DNA of 64,000 nucleotides from Companilactobacillus allii (GCF_001971585.1 NZ_CP019323.1:2222053-2286052), one strand, 5' to 3'; positions 1 through 9,603 are shown, numbered from the stretch's first letter. Notes: a model not told the origin generated them from the letters alone. A program made the numbers and translations.

Positions 1-454
<454 letters not shown>

Positions 455-506
455 AGTAAAAACCTCCTAAGTGAAATTCTTCATAATTAAGTTTGAATAA
501 ATAAGA

Positions 507-1655
507 CTAATTAGTCAAGTCCTTAATTATCTCAACCATTTTATTGGAGAATTTAACAACATCTTCTTCAGTATTGTCTTTACCAAAACTGATTCTGATC
601 GAGTCATTGACTCTAGGACTGTCTTTACCAAACATAGCAATCAGCACATGTGAAGGTTCAAGACTTCCGGCAGTACATGCTGAACCACCAGAAACGGCGA
701 AATGTTCCAAATCTAATCTGGTCAATAATACCCCACGATCAATCCCAGGCAGATAGAGATTGAATACATGATTTAAGGCATTTTCGTCCGTTGGTCCATT
801 TACTTTAAATGTAACCTTGTTTGTCGTTAAAACTTCTTGTATTGTTTGCTTAAATCCAAAATAACGATCACGGCGAACTTCTTTTACTTCTGGAGTAATC
901 AGTTGAACCGCTTTAGCGAAACCAGCGATTGCTGGTACATTTTCAGTTCCAGCACGACGCTTAGTTTCTTGATCGCCACCCTTTACAAAAGAAGGGATAT
1001 GGATCTCATCATTTATATATAGGAAACCAATAAATTTTGGACCATTGATCTTATGAGCTGAAGTAGACATCATATCAATATTTTGAGCTTTAACATCAAT
1101 ACTTTCTTGGCCATATGCTTGAACAGCATCAGTATGAAAGAATGCCTGATGGTCCTTTAATAACTCACCAATTTCAGTAATTGGGTTTTTAGCACCGGTT
1201 TCATTATTACCATACATAATTGAAACCAAAATTGTATCATCAGTCAAAGCATCTCTTACTTGATCAACAGTTATTTCACCACGTTCATTGGGCATAAGAT
1301 AAGTAATGTTAAAGCCTAAGGTTTCAAGATAAGCCATAGACTTTAAAATAGCCTCATGTTCAATTGCAGTTGTAATAATATGTTTACCTAATTTTTGACG
1401 TGATAAAGCTGTTTCGATTACGGCAGTATTATCACTTTCAGTTCCACCACTTGTAAAAATAATTTCTGAATCCTTAGCATTAATACTTTGGGCGATAGTG
1501 TGACGACTTTCATCTAACACTTTACGTGCTTGACGACCAAAATAATTAGTTGCCGAAGCATTTCCAAAATTATTTGCCATTTGATCAGTTATTACATCAA
1601 CGACCTCTTTGGCCATTGGTGTGGTGGCAGCATTATCTAAATAAGTAAACTCCAA
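507..1655 (-). CDS. Cysteine desulfurase (NifS/IscS type), partner of MnmA
   Basis: This PLP enzyme (382 aa) removes sulfur from L-cysteine as a persulfide and hands it to acceptors. The PLP lysine is K202 in SAHKINGPK, the pyridine-binding Asp is in HTDAVQAYG (D176), and the persulfide cysteine is C327 in GGSACTAGS. The start is TTG, preceded by AAAGGG at a good distance; the family N-terminus (YLDNAATTP) begins 4 residues later. The gene lies 15 bases after mtnN and upstream of DUF1831 and mnmA, so its likely acceptor is MnmA for 2-thiouridine. A second desulfurase gene at 32514-33659 sits beside thiI. No SUF genes are in the window. Confidence 0.92.
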   Translation of the reverse strand: MEFTYLDNAATTPMAKEVVDVITDQMANNFGNASATNYFGRQARKVLDESRHTIAQSINAKDSEIIFTSGGTESDNTAVIETALSRQKLGKHIITTAIEHEAILKSMAYLETLGFNITYLMPNERGEITVDQVRDALTDDTILVSIMYGNNETGAKNPITEIGELLKDHQAFFHTDAVQAYGQESIDVKAQNIDMMSTSAHKINGPKFIGFLYINDEIHIPSFVKGGDQETKRRAGTENVPAIAGFAKAVQLITPEVKEVRRDRYFGFKQTIQEVLTTNKVTFKVNGPTDENALNHVFNLYLPGIDRGVLLTRLDLEHFAVSGGSACTAGSLEPSHVLIAMFGKDSPRVNDSIRISFGKDNTEEDVVKFSNKMVEIIKDLTN

Positions 1656-1670
1656 TTTAAAAATCCCTTT

Positions 1671-2363
1671 CTATACTTCTTGATCCAAGAAGTTTAATAA
1701 CATACGTACAGACTTTCGACCAGCTTCTTTGACGAAGTCATCAAAGTTAACACTAGCTTCTTCGTCTCCCACATCACTCATTGAACGAATTACAACAAAT
1801 GGTGTCTTGAATTGTGCACATACCTGAGCCACAGCTGCACCTTCCATTTCAGATGCTAAAACATCTGGGAACGACCTTTTAATTGTAGCAATTTTTTCTT
1901 TTCCGTCAATAAATTGGTCTCCGGTAACAATTAAACCTGTGTGCGATACTAGTCCAGTAGCCTTTGCAGCATTTTCAATTTTTGTTACATAACTTGAATC
2001 AGCTTCAAAATATAATGGTTGTTGTGGTAATTGACCAATTGCATAACCAAAACCTGTTGCATCTACATCATGGTATGCAAGTTTGCTCGAAATTACGATA
2101 TCGCCAATTTTCAATCCTTCACCAATTCCACCAGCTGAACCTGTATTAACTACAAAATCAGGACTGTAACGATCATTTATAATTGCCGTTGTCATTCCTG
2201 CTTGAACTTTACCAATTCCGCTTTCTGCTAAATAAATTTGATGTGTTTTATAAACACCACTTGTTATTTCAACACCTGCAACTTCTTTGGTACGTATCTC
2301 ACTAAGTGACTCTCTAATTAATTTGATTTCTTCTTCCATCGGAACAATTACGCCAATTTTCAT
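1671..2363 (-). CDS. mtnN: 5'-methylthioadenosine/S-adenosylhomocysteine nucleosidase
   Basis: This 230-residue enzyme cleaves adenine from methylthioadenosine and S-adenosylhomocysteine, which recycles methionine and feeds the LuxS route. Catalytic residues known from E. coli MtnN are all present: E12 in the first helix, the SEMEGAA block with the substrate-binding Glu near 172-174, and D197 in RSMSDVGDE. The length is standard. A GAGGAG site lies 9 bases before the ATG. It follows a small membrane-anchored protein gene and precedes the cysteine desulfurase with a 15-base gap, in a run of sulfur and housekeeping genes. Confidence 0.95.
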   Translation of the reverse strand: MKIGVIVPMEEEIKLIRESLSEIRTKEVAGVEITSGVYKTHQIYLAESGIGKVQAGMTTAIINDRYSPDFVVNTGSAGGIGEGLKIGDIVISSKLAYHDVDATGFGYAIGQLPQQPLYFEADSSYVTKIENAAKATGLVSHTGLIVTGDQFIDGKEKIATIKRSFPDVLASEMEGAAVAQVCAQFKTPFVVIRSMSDVGDEEASVNFDDFVKEAGRKSVRMLLNFLDQEV

Positions 2364-2396
2364 TTAAAACTTCTCCTCATTTTTAATCGATTATCT

Positions 2397-2711
2397 CTAG
2401 ACAAAAAATAGTACTAGAAAGACGATAACAATTAACCCAAATATTGTTATAATCGCAATATTTAATCTTTTTTTCAACCTATTTGTCTTATATTCAAAAG
2501 ATGCTATTTTTTCTTCTTCTATTTGATCAGGATGCTGTTCACGATACTGTTCTTCAACACGTTTTCGTTCCTGATCACGTAATTCTTTTTGTCTCTGTTC
2601 AACTTTATCAATAGAAACTACTGAGCTATTTTTATCTTCACTCTTACTATTAGAAAAAGTATCAACGATCACTTTTTTCAATTCATTCCAAAGCTCACTA
2701 ATTCTTTGCAT
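2397..2711 (-). CDS. Small C-tail-anchored protein of unknown function
   Basis: I do not recognise a function. The 104-residue protein starts with a short helix, has a strongly charged middle (residues 30-75, rich in Glu, Arg and Gln and likely helical), and ends in one hydrophobic segment (about residues 84-103) that would anchor it with most of the protein in the cytoplasm. It has no signal peptide. Its ATG overlaps the end of the Nudix gene by 14 bases, with GGGAG 7 bases upstream, so translation is probably coupled. It lies between the Nudix hydrolase and mtnN genes on the same strand. Confidence 0.7.
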   Translation of the reverse strand: MQRISELWNELKKVIVDTFSNSKSEDKNSSVVSIDKVEQRQKELRDQERKRVEEQYREQHPDQIEEEKIASFEYKTNRLKKRLNIAIITIFGLIVIVFLVLFFV

Positions 2712-3264
2712 TCATTAACTCCCAGTAAGTAACTGCATAAATTGACTTGGAATCACAAATAACACCTTTTTCAATTTGTTCTTTTGCTTCATCAAGTGTC
2801 AATTTTTCAACATTCAAAAATTCATCTGAATCAAGTGGTCGTTTATTTTCAACTTGCTTTAAATTTTGAGCTTTAAAAACTGTTAGTCTTTCATCTGAAT
2901 AACCAGGACTAGTGTAAAACTTCGTTACATATTCTAACTTATCAGTTGTTAAACCTAATTCCTCATTCATTTCTCTAAGAGCAACCTCTTGTAAGTCAGA
3001 TCCTTCATCTTGATCGATTTTACCGGCTGGAATTTCTAGTGTCTCTTGTTCCATAGGTTCACGCCATTGACGGACAAAAATCATTTTATCATCATCTGTA
3101 AAAGGAATGATTGCCACAGCCCCATGATGTCTAACTAATTCTCTTATTGCAGGAATTCCATTTGGTAAGATTACTTGCTCAACTTCAACGTCAAAGATTT
3201 TTCCACCAAACATACGCTTTTTAGCAACTACTTCTTCATAATATCTTGAATCTTCTTTATCCAT
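2698..3264 (-). CDS. Nudix hydrolase, ADP-ribose pyrophosphatase type
   Basis: This 188-residue protein has the ADP-ribose pyrophosphatase (NudF-like) architecture: an N-terminal strand region, QWREPMEQETLEIPAGK before the box, and the catalytic REMNEELGL half of the Nudix motif near residues 97-105. The predicted reaction is ADP-ribose to AMP and ribose 5-phosphate. Compared with the canonical GX5EX7RE spacing, the box appears to carry two extra residues between the first Glu and RE. The ATG has GAGG 8 bases upstream and overlaps the MFS gene by 8 bases, so the two are probably in one operon. Substrate specificity is inferred. Confidence 0.88.
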   Translation of the reverse strand: MDKEDSRYYEEVVAKKRMFGGKIFDVEVEQVILPNGIPAIRELVRHHGAVAIIPFTDDDKMIFVRQWREPMEQETLEIPAGKIDQDEGSDLQEVALREMNEELGLTTDKLEYVTKFYTSPGYSDERLTVFKAQNLKQVENKRPLDSDEFLNVEKLTLDEAKEQIEKGVICDSKSIYAVTYWELMNAKN

Positions 3265-4678
3265 TATTTAAACCTCGTGATTTTATTAATCTAATTACAG
3301 ACATAATTATAGCGATTAAACAAATTATTAATGCAAATGTCATTGTAACACGCATACCGTCGATAAAGATATCTGGTCTACCGTTAACATAAGTCGTAAC
3401 CGTTTTTCCATAAAACTTACTCATAGATAAGAATAAGGTCGTTGTTGAAATGGATACACCAATTATCATACCTAAATTACGTGCCAATGCGTTCAATCCA
3501 CCAGCAATTCCCAAATCCTTTGGTTCAACAGAACTCATAATCATTGTGTTATTGGGAGCTTGGAATAATCCATTTCCTAAACCATTTAAACCAATAAACA
3601 ATAGTATAAACCAAAGACTTGTACTTACATTAAAGAATAAATAACCGACTTGAGCAATGGCTAAAACAGATAATCCTGCAATTGTAAGTAATATGGGATT
3701 AACCTTAGCTGATATTTTACCAGAAATTGGAGCAACAATAACCTGAACAATTGGAAACATCATCAACACATATCCAGCAATCGAAGCTTTCATCCCCAAT
3801 GCATTCTCCAAATAAAATGGCGATACCACATTGAAAAAGAAGTTAGCAACGAAAATCAAAAATCCAACAACTAATCCTAATGTAAAATCGTGATTCTTAA
3901 AAATTCTTAATTCAATCATAGGATCTTTAGTATTCTTTTGCAGATAAATAAATAGGAAAAAAAGTAAAATTGAAATGAGAAACATCAAAATTATATAAAT
4001 ATTGCTAAATCCAACTGATTGACCAATGAATATTGCCGCAAAGAATAGCAGTAATGTAACAAAATAAACACAAAAACCACGGTAATCAAATCTCGCTGGA
4101 TTCTTGGGTTCTTTTTTGGGTAAATTCAGATAACCAAGTAATAATGCAATCGCACCAATTGGTAAATTGATCCAAAAAATATAGCTCCAATGAAATTGTG
4201 ACAATATAAGTCCACCAATACCGGGACCAGCAATAGATCCAATTGATACAAATGAACCAATATATCCTAGAGCATAACCGCGTTCACGTAGTGGAAATGT
4301 TTCAGTAATAATCCCATTATTAGTTGCCATAGCCATCGATGCACCAAATGCTTGCACAGCACGTCCAGCTAGAATAATTGGTAAATTAACTCCGAATCCA
4401 CAGATCAATGAACCAATTATGAATAAAATCGATCCTGTTTTAAATACTTTGACTTTTCCAATAGAGTCAGCTAACTTACCAAATAACAATAAGAAAATAC
4501 AAATAGTAACCAAATAAATTGAAACGATCCATTCAGCCATATTCATTGGTATGTTCAAATCTTTACTAATAACTGGTAATGCAATATTGACTATGGATCC
4601 ATCTAATGTAGCCATCAAAGTAAAAATACCAACTGATATCAGTATCATCCACCTTTTTGGATTTACTTCTTCATTCAT
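3257..4678 (-). CDS. MFS transporter, 14-TM drug:H+ antiporter family (DHA2/EmrB-QacA type)
   Basis: This 473-residue integral membrane protein begins with a charged stretch and a first helix containing DGSIVNIALP, which is typical of the DHA2 (EmrB/QacA) family. The loop 2-3 motif GKLADSIGKVK and the motif-C region (SIGSIAGPGIGG, near residue 150) are visible. About 14 hydrophobic segments can be counted. Its role is proton-driven export, probably of amphiphilic drugs; the substrate cannot be read from sequence. GGGAG lies 7 bases before the ATG. Upstream there is a TATACT box (4708-4713) and an imperfect inverted repeat near 4725-4750 that could be an operator. No regulator gene is adjacent. 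Confidence 0.9.
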   Translation of the reverse strand: MNEEVNPKRWMILISVGIFTLMATLDGSIVNIALPVISKDLNIPMNMAEWIVSIYLVTICIFLLLFGKLADSIGKVKVFKTGSILFIIGSLICGFGVNLPIILAGRAVQAFGASMAMATNNGIITETFPLRERGYALGYIGSFVSIGSIAGPGIGGLILSQFHWSYIFWINLPIGAIALLLGYLNLPKKEPKNPARFDYRGFCVYFVTLLLFFAAIFIGQSVGFSNIYIILMFLISILLFFLFIYLQKNTKDPMIELRIFKNHDFTLGLVVGFLIFVANFFFNVVSPFYLENALGMKASIAGYVLMMFPIVQVIVAPISGKISAKVNPILLTIAGLSVLAIAQVGYLFFNVSTSLWFILLFIGLNGLGNGLFQAPNNTMIMSSVEPKDLGIAGGLNALARNLGMIIGVSISTTTLFLSMSKFYGKTVTTYVNGRPDIFIDGMRVTMTFALIICLIAIIMSVIRLIKSRGLNNG

Positions 4679-4747
4679 AAAAAATCTCCCTGATAATATT
4701 TGCTTAGAGTATACAATATTATTTATTCAAACCTAAGTTTAATGAAT

Positions 4748-4779
4748 AAATAAAAAGAAAGCACTATTCAGTGCTTTCT
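4748..4779 (-). terminator. Intrinsic terminator overlapping the stop codon of the cold-shock gene
   Basis: A perfect 10-bp stem (4756-4765 with 4770-4779) and a 4-base loop is followed on the minus strand by CTTTTTATTT. The upstream arm encodes the last codons of the cold-shock protein, and the TAG stop (4764-4766) sits at the loop junction. Confidence 0.88.
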
Positions 4780-5048
4780 TCATCATGTTCATCTTTTGGT
4801 TCGTCATCAGATTCACTTTCTGGTTCGTCTGATTCATCTTCTGGTTCGTCTTCTAAAATAGTAATATTTATCGCTTGTGGACCTTTAAATCCTGGAGCAA
4901 TTTCAAATTCCACATCAAGATCAGCTTTAATAAAGAAATCATCACGATTAATAATTGAATCCGCAAAGAAGAAAATGTCTTCTCCGTCATTATTAATGAA
5001 TCCAAAGCCTCGTTCAGTATTAAAACGAATTATTTTTCCTTGAAACAT
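4764..5048 (-). CDS. Cold-shock domain protein with acidic C-terminal tail
   Basis: Residues 1-65 are a cold-shock domain, with RNP1 as RGFGFI (13-18) and RNP2 as DIFFFA (24-29), so it should bind single-stranded nucleic acid. Residues 66-94 are an extra tail made almost only of Glu, Asp, Ser and Pro in a loose repeat. Usual bacterial Csp proteins are 65-70 residues and lack this tail. I start at the ATG at 5048, not further upstream, because the longer frame runs into ileS and because GAGGG lies 8 bases before this ATG. The gene starts 4 bases after the ileS stop, so it is likely co-transcribed with ileS and shares its T-box. RNP2 is less aromatic-basic than the classic form. Confidence 0.85.
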   Translation of the reverse strand: MFQGKIIRFNTERGFGFINNDGEDIFFFADSIINRDDFFIKADLDVEFEIAPGFKGPQAINITILEDEPEDESDEPESESDDEPKDEHDEESTE

Positions 5049-5052
5049 ATTA

Positions 5053-7833
5053 TTAGCCCTCAAAACCTTCTTCAATTGTTTGAGGATATTCCTCAGTAAC
5101 AATCTTAGCACATCTGGCACAGAATGTTTTGAAGTTTGGATCATCTCCAACATCAGTTTTAATCATACGACATCTTTGACATACTTCACCATCAGCTTTT
5201 TCAACTACTAAACTAGCGTGTTCGTACTTGTCAGCATTTGCTGGTGCATCATCTGAACTAACTTCGAATTGTGAAACAATCAATAATTGACCAAAATTGC
5301 TATCAATTTTATCAAGTGTCTTCTTCAGTTCAGCATCTGGATAGACTGTTAACTTAGCTTCAAGTGACTTACCGATTAACTTATCAGCACGAGCAACTTC
5401 AAGTGATTTAAGAACATCATCTCTAAATGACATAAATGAAGCCCAATCTGCCTCGATCTCATCTGAATCAGGAATATCTTCTGGTTCTGGCATTTCTGCC
5501 AACTGTACAAATTCCTCTGGTTCCTTTAAGTAATCCCATACTTGTTCCATAGTATGTGGCAAAATAGGTGTCATCAATTTTGCAATTTTAACAGTTGCAT
5601 CATAGATAACTGTTTGCATTGAACGACGTGAATGTGAATCCTCAGGGTCAATGTATACAACATCTTTTGCAAAGTCCAAATAAAATGTTGATAGTTCATT
5701 GGTAATAAAGTGAACAACACTCTTAGTAACATCTGCAAAATCATATGTGTCATATTCTGTGTGTAAATCTTTAACAAGATTATTTAATTTAACACTTAAA
5801 TATTTGTCTTCTGGACGAAGATCTTCATATGCTACACCATTTGTCTCTGGATCAAAATCAGTGGTGTTAGCTAACATAAATCTGATTGTATTACGAATCT
5901 TACGGTATGTTTCTGATACTTGTTTAAATGAATCTACTGTTACAGATACATCTGAACTAGAATCAACTGAAGCAACCCATAGACGGATTATTTCAGCACC
6001 AAATTGTCTTTCGATATCAGCTGGAGCAATAACATTTCCAAGTGACTTACTCATCTTGACACCATTTTTATCAAGAGTGAATCCTTGAGAAAGAATTGCT
6101 TTATATGGAGCAACACCAAATGCTGCAACAGATGTAATGAGCAATGAGTTAAACCAGCCACGATATTGATCAGAACCTTCAAGTACTAAATCAGCTGGAA
6201 ATTGTAAATTATCACGTAATTTAGCAACTCCCGCATGTGCTGTCCCAGAGTCAAACCAAACATCCATAATATCTGTTTCTTTAGTGAATTCGCCATTTGG
6301 ACTAGCAGGATTACTATAACCTTCTGGTAGAAGATCCTTAGCATCACGCTCAAACCAAACGTTTGAACCATATTTACCAAATAAATCGGCTACATGGTCA
6401 ATGATCTCTTTGGTCATAATTGGTTCACCATTTTCAGCATAGAAAATTGGTAATGGAACACCCCAAGCACGTTGTCTTGAGATAACCCAATCACCACGAT
6501 CACGGATCATATTGTAAAGTCTAGTTTTACCCCAATCTGGAATGAAACTTACCTTTTCAAGTTCTGATAATAATTGAGGTCTGAATTTATCAATTGATGC
6601 AAACCATTGTGGTGTAGCACGGAAAATAACAGGTTTCTTTGTACGCCAGTCATGAGGATAACTATGTGTGAAGAAGTTCAACTTCAACAATGATCCATTT
6701 TCTGTCATACGTTTTGTAATCATCTTATTAGCGTCATCGTAATAAACGCCTTCGTATTCTGGAACTTCGTCAGTAAAGCAACCATGTGCATCAATAGGTG
6801 AAAAGACTGGCAACTTATATTTCATCCCGACAACAAAATCATCAGCACCAAATCCTGGAGCTGTATGAACTAATCCAGTACCATCATCCAAAGTAACGTG
6901 ATTACCAAGGATCAATAATGATTCACGGTCATAAAATGGATGTGTAGCAGTAAGTCCCTCAAGGTCAGTTCCCTTGAATGTTTTAAGAATCTCAACATTT
7001 TTCCATTCAAGTTTTTCTTGTAGGAAGCTGATACGTTCTTGAGCAACAACGTACTTTTTGCCATCAGCATTAATTAATGAATAATTAAACTTAGGGTTTA
7101 CACAAATTGCCTCATTAGAAGGCATTGTCCATGGTGTAGTTGTCCAAATGATAAATGAAGTATCAGTATCCAATAGATCTTTACCATCACGTACTTTAAA
7201 GGCTACAAAAATTGAAGGTGATTTAACATCTTTATATTCAATTTCAGCTTCAGCCAAAGTAGATTCTGATGATGGTGACCAGTAAACTGGTTTTTTACCA
7301 CGATAAATATATCCTTTATCAACCATTTCAGCGAAAACTTTTACTTCTTCTTTTTCAAATTCAGGTTGATAAGTAATATATGGATTATCCCAATCGGCTG
7401 AAACGCCTAAACGTTTGAAACCAGCCATTTGTTTTTTGATTTCACCTTCAGCAAAATCATGACACATCTTACGATACTCAGACATGCTGATTTCCTTACG
7501 CTTGACACCTTTTTTAGCTAATTGTTGTTCAATTGGAAGACCGTGAGTATCCCAACCTGGAACATATGGTGAACGAAAACCATTCATAGAATGATAACGA
7601 ATGATAATATCCTTTGAAATCTTATTCAAAGCATGTCCCATATGAATATCACCATTGGCAAATGGAGGTCCATCTAACAATTCAAATGTTGGTTTACCTT
7701 CATTTAATTTTTGGCGTTTCTCATAAATTTTATTTTCTTCCCAATCCTTTTGCCATTCAGCCTCTTTATTAGGAAGATTTCCTCGCATTGGGAATTTAGT
7801 CTTTCCCAGGTTAAGTGTGTCTTTTACTTTCAT
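5053..7833 (-). CDS. ileS: Isoleucyl-tRNA synthetase
   Basis: This class I synthetase (926 aa) charges tRNA-Ile. The HIGH motif is HMGH within the FANGDIHMGHALNK block near residue 60, and the KMSKS motif lies in [10 protein letters not shown] near residue 600. The CP1 editing domain is between them, with the WTTTPWTMPSN block. The C-terminus carries a zinc-binding pair CQRC...FCARC. I chose ATG at 7833 over the longer frame because GAGAGGGTG precedes it and because the longer start falls in the T-box terminator. The gene is the last large member of the dcw run, controlled by an isoleucine T-box and followed directly by the cold-shock gene. Confidence 0.97.
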   Translation of the reverse strand: MKVKDTLNLGKTKFPMRGNLPNKEAEWQKDWEENKIYEKRQKLNEGKPTFELLDGPPFANGDIHMGHALNKISKDIIIRYHSMNGFRSPYVPGWDTHGLPIEQQLAKKGVKRKEISMSEYRKMCHDFAEGEIKKQMAGFKRLGVSADWDNPYITYQPEFEKEEVKVFAEMVDKGYIYRGKKPVYWSPSSESTLAEAEIEYKDVKSPSIFVAFKVRDGKDLLDTDTSFIIWTTTPWTMPSNEAICVNPKFNYSLINADGKKYVVAQERISFLQEKLEWKNVEILKTFKGTDLEGLTATHPFYDRESLLILGNHVTLDDGTGLVHTAPGFGADDFVVGMKYKLPVFSPIDAHGCFTDEVPEYEGVYYDDANKMITKRMTENGSLLKLNFFTHSYPHDWRTKKPVIFRATPQWFASIDKFRPQLLSELEKVSFIPDWGKTRLYNMIRDRGDWVISRQRAWGVPLPIFYAENGEPIMTKEIIDHVADLFGKYGSNVWFERDAKDLLPEGYSNPASPNGEFTKETDIMDVWFDSGTAHAGVAKLRDNLQFPADLVLEGSDQYRGWFNSLLITSVAAFGVAPYKAILSQGFTLDKNGVKMSKSLGNVIAPADIERQFGAEIIRLWVASVDSSSDVSVTVDSFKQVSETYRKIRNTIRFMLANTTDFDPETNGVAYEDLRPEDKYLSVKLNNLVKDLHTEYDTYDFADVTKSVVHFITNELSTFYLDFAKDVVYIDPEDSHSRRSMQTVIYDATVKIAKLMTPILPHTMEQVWDYLKEPEEFVQLAEMPEPEDIPDSDEIEADWASFMSFRDDVLKSLEVARADKLIGKSLEAKLTVYPDAELKKTLDKIDSNFGQLLIVSQFEVSSDDAPANADKYEHASLVVEKADGEVCQRCRMIKTDVGDDPNFKTFCARCAKIVTEEYPQTIEEGFEG

Positions 7834-7855
7834 TCTTTCACCCTCTCTTGAAATT

Positions 7856-8015
7856 AAAAAGAACCCATCCAATTCTAGGACGAGTTCTTCGTTATACCAC
7901 CTATTGGTAAATGATTATAAAATTGTTTAAGAGTCGATATACTAAATAGATTATTTTACTAACCTCACACCATACGTTAGCTCGCTGAAAAATTCTATAA
8001 GGCACTTATTCTCTT
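7856..8015 (-). promoter_or_regulatory. T-box riboswitch, isoleucine type, upstream of ileS
   Basis: On the minus strand a Stem I base AAGAG (8011-8015) can pair with CTCTT near 7926-7934, and an ATC triplet next to it is a fitting isoleucine specifier. The T-box element appears as AGGTGGTATAACGAAGAAC. It is followed by a 10-bp terminator stem (7861-7870 with 7878-7887) and a T-run. Uncharged tRNA-Ile would stabilise the antiterminator and allow ileS transcription. The first stem overlaps the divIVA stop codon, leaving no intergenic space for a separate promoter. Confidence 0.87.
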
Positions 8016-8790
8016 AATTGTCAGATTCCTTCTTATCATCGTCGCCTGTGTCATCATCAGCAAAGTTAAAAGTTGGAGCATTTTGTTCATGACTAACTGT
8101 ATATGGATCAGCAGGTGACTCATCAGGAATATTGTTATTATAGTTCATTTGATCATCATTGGGAATGGTATCTGATGAATTTTCATAATTTTGTGTCTGA
8201 TCCACATAATTATCATCAGAATTTTGAGTATAATTTTGGTTCTCATTATATTCATCACTCATCCCTACACGCTGTTTCAAATCATCGCTAGCAGTATCTT
8301 TAGATAACTTCTCCCACTCAGGACTTTCAATCATACTTAACTGTTGACGAAGAATTTCTTGTAATCCTTGTCGATAATCAGCAGATTTCTTCTTAAGGTC
8401 GTCAGTTTCAATAGTTACTTGTCTAGCTTTATTTGAAGCATCTTCAAGTATTTGATTCGATTTAGCAGTAGATTGATCCAATAGATCACGAGCTTTTTTC
8501 TGTGATTCTTCTACAATAACTTGAGACTCTTGCTCAGCATTGCTCTTTACTTTATCTGCGGCATCTTGTGCCACAATAATTGACTGATTCAAAGCATCAC
8601 GCATATCAGTGAAATACTTCAATTGCTCTTTAGTATCTTCCAATTCATGTTGAATCTGGTCGTTCTTTTGCAGGGCAAGGTCGTAATCCTGCGCAACCTG
8701 TTTCAAAAATTTATCAACTTGATCGCGGTTATAACCACGGAATTTGTTTTTGAATTCCTTATCATGTATTTCTACTGGTGACAATACCAT
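8014..8790 (-). CDS. divIVA: Division-site and pole protein DivIVA
   Basis: This 258-residue coiled-coil protein recognises negatively curved membrane at septa and poles. The N-terminal lipid-binding domain is clear, with LSPVEIHDKEF and the membrane-inserting F17 and R18 at the positions known from B. subtilis. A long heptad region runs from about 30 to 165. The C-terminal 80 residues are low complexity, rich in Asn, Asp, Gln and Tyr. The gene follows ylmH by 15 bases and closes the division part of the dcw cluster. MinCD is encoded elsewhere in the window and may depend on DivIVA for placement, although no MinJ gene is seen here. Confidence 0.95.
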   Translation of the reverse strand: MVLSPVEIHDKEFKNKFRGYNRDQVDKFLKQVAQDYDLALQKNDQIQHELEDTKEQLKYFTDMRDALNQSIIVAQDAADKVKSNAEQESQVIVEESQKKARDLLDQSTAKSNQILEDASNKARQVTIETDDLKKKSADYRQGLQEILRQQLSMIESPEWEKLSKDTASDDLKQRVGMSDEYNENQNYTQNSDDNYVDQTQNYENSSDTIPNDDQMNYNNNIPDESPADPYTVSHEQNAPTFNFADDDTGDDDKKESDN

Positions 8791-8805
8791 AATCTCACGC
8801 CCCTA

Positions 8806-9603
8806 TTATTTATTAATGATATTAACAAATAAAATATATTTGTTACCTTTTGATTTACCCATAATATCATTAATTCTTACTCGACCATAGCCACGTACAC
8901 TAAGTGTGTCATTGATCGTAACAAAAGAACTTGCATTCTTATTAACAACCCAATTAATTTGAACGTTTCCATGTTCAACATGAGTTTTAGCAGTCTGTCT
9001 TGACAAATTGTATGCTGTTGCAATAACAGTATCAATTCGCAAAGAATGCACGTTTATGACCTCATCTTGTGAATCATCTTTTGGAAGTAATAATTTTTTT
9101 AAATCTTCCTGTATTAAATGAACTTTATAAGGTCCAATTTTAGTAACTTGTTCAGTAATGAAATCGCCCATTTGATCAAAAACAAAGAATTGCCAACGTT
9201 CACCATCAGTAATAATATCACCGAAATGATCACGTTCAACCCCAGATCCAGTTAATGAACCTAAGATTTGGCCGTGATGTAAATTAGCAAACTTTTCAGG
9301 ATATCTAACTTCAAACATAGAAATTTTGAAGTCAGATTCTTTTGGCACAAAATAGTCAGGAGCAATTATACCCCTGACTCTCTCTGCGCCCTCAAATCCG
9401 CCAAAGTAATGAACATATAAGTCATCATATTTATTAACCAGATTATTTAATATCAACTGTTCCCTTAAATTAAGGAAATCAGTTAATTGAGGGATATACA
9501 TACTTTGTGTTCTAAGTAATAAATCACTCATTTTGTCGATAAAAGGCTTTTCTTCCGGACGAAAATATCCACTTTTTAAGCTTACATTTTCTTTATCTGT
9601 CAT
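8806..9603 (-). CDS. YlmH family RNA-binding protein (S4 domain)
   Basis: This soluble protein (265 aa) has an N-terminal YlmH domain (FRPEEKPFIDK) and a C-terminal S4 RNA-binding domain around residues 180-245 (RIDTVIATAYNLSRQTA...VHVNWV-like fold). Family members in Firmicutes bind the ribosome and rescue peptidyl-tRNA on obstructed 50S subunits, and they are usually encoded in the dcw cluster. I prefer ATG at 9603, with GGA 7 bases upstream, over TTG at 9615. The start then lies just after the yggT stop. Its role in division, if any, is unproven. Confidence 0.88.
   Translation of the reverse strand: MTDKENVSLKSGYFRPEEKPFIDKMSDLLLRTQSMYIPQLTDFLNLREQLILNNLVNKYDDLYVHYFGGFEGAERVRGIIAPDYFVPKESDFKISMFEVRYPEKFANLHHGQILGSLTGSGVERDHFGDIITDGERWQFFVFDQMGDFITEQVTKIGPYKVHLIQEDLKKLLLPKDDSQDEVINVHSLRIDTVIATAYNLSRQTAKTHVEHGNVQINWVVNKNASSFVTINDTLSVRGYGRVRINDIMGKSKGNKYILFVNIINK

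Noticed and set aside
4725-4750. Inverted repeat before the MFS gene as a second terminator
   Set aside because: The cold-shock gene already has a perfect terminator and this repeat lacks GC and a T-run; it could be an operator but there is no adjacent regulator.
5049-5153. N-terminal extension of the cold-shock protein
   Set aside because: It overlaps the end of ileS; the ribosome site and domain start fit the ATG at 5048.
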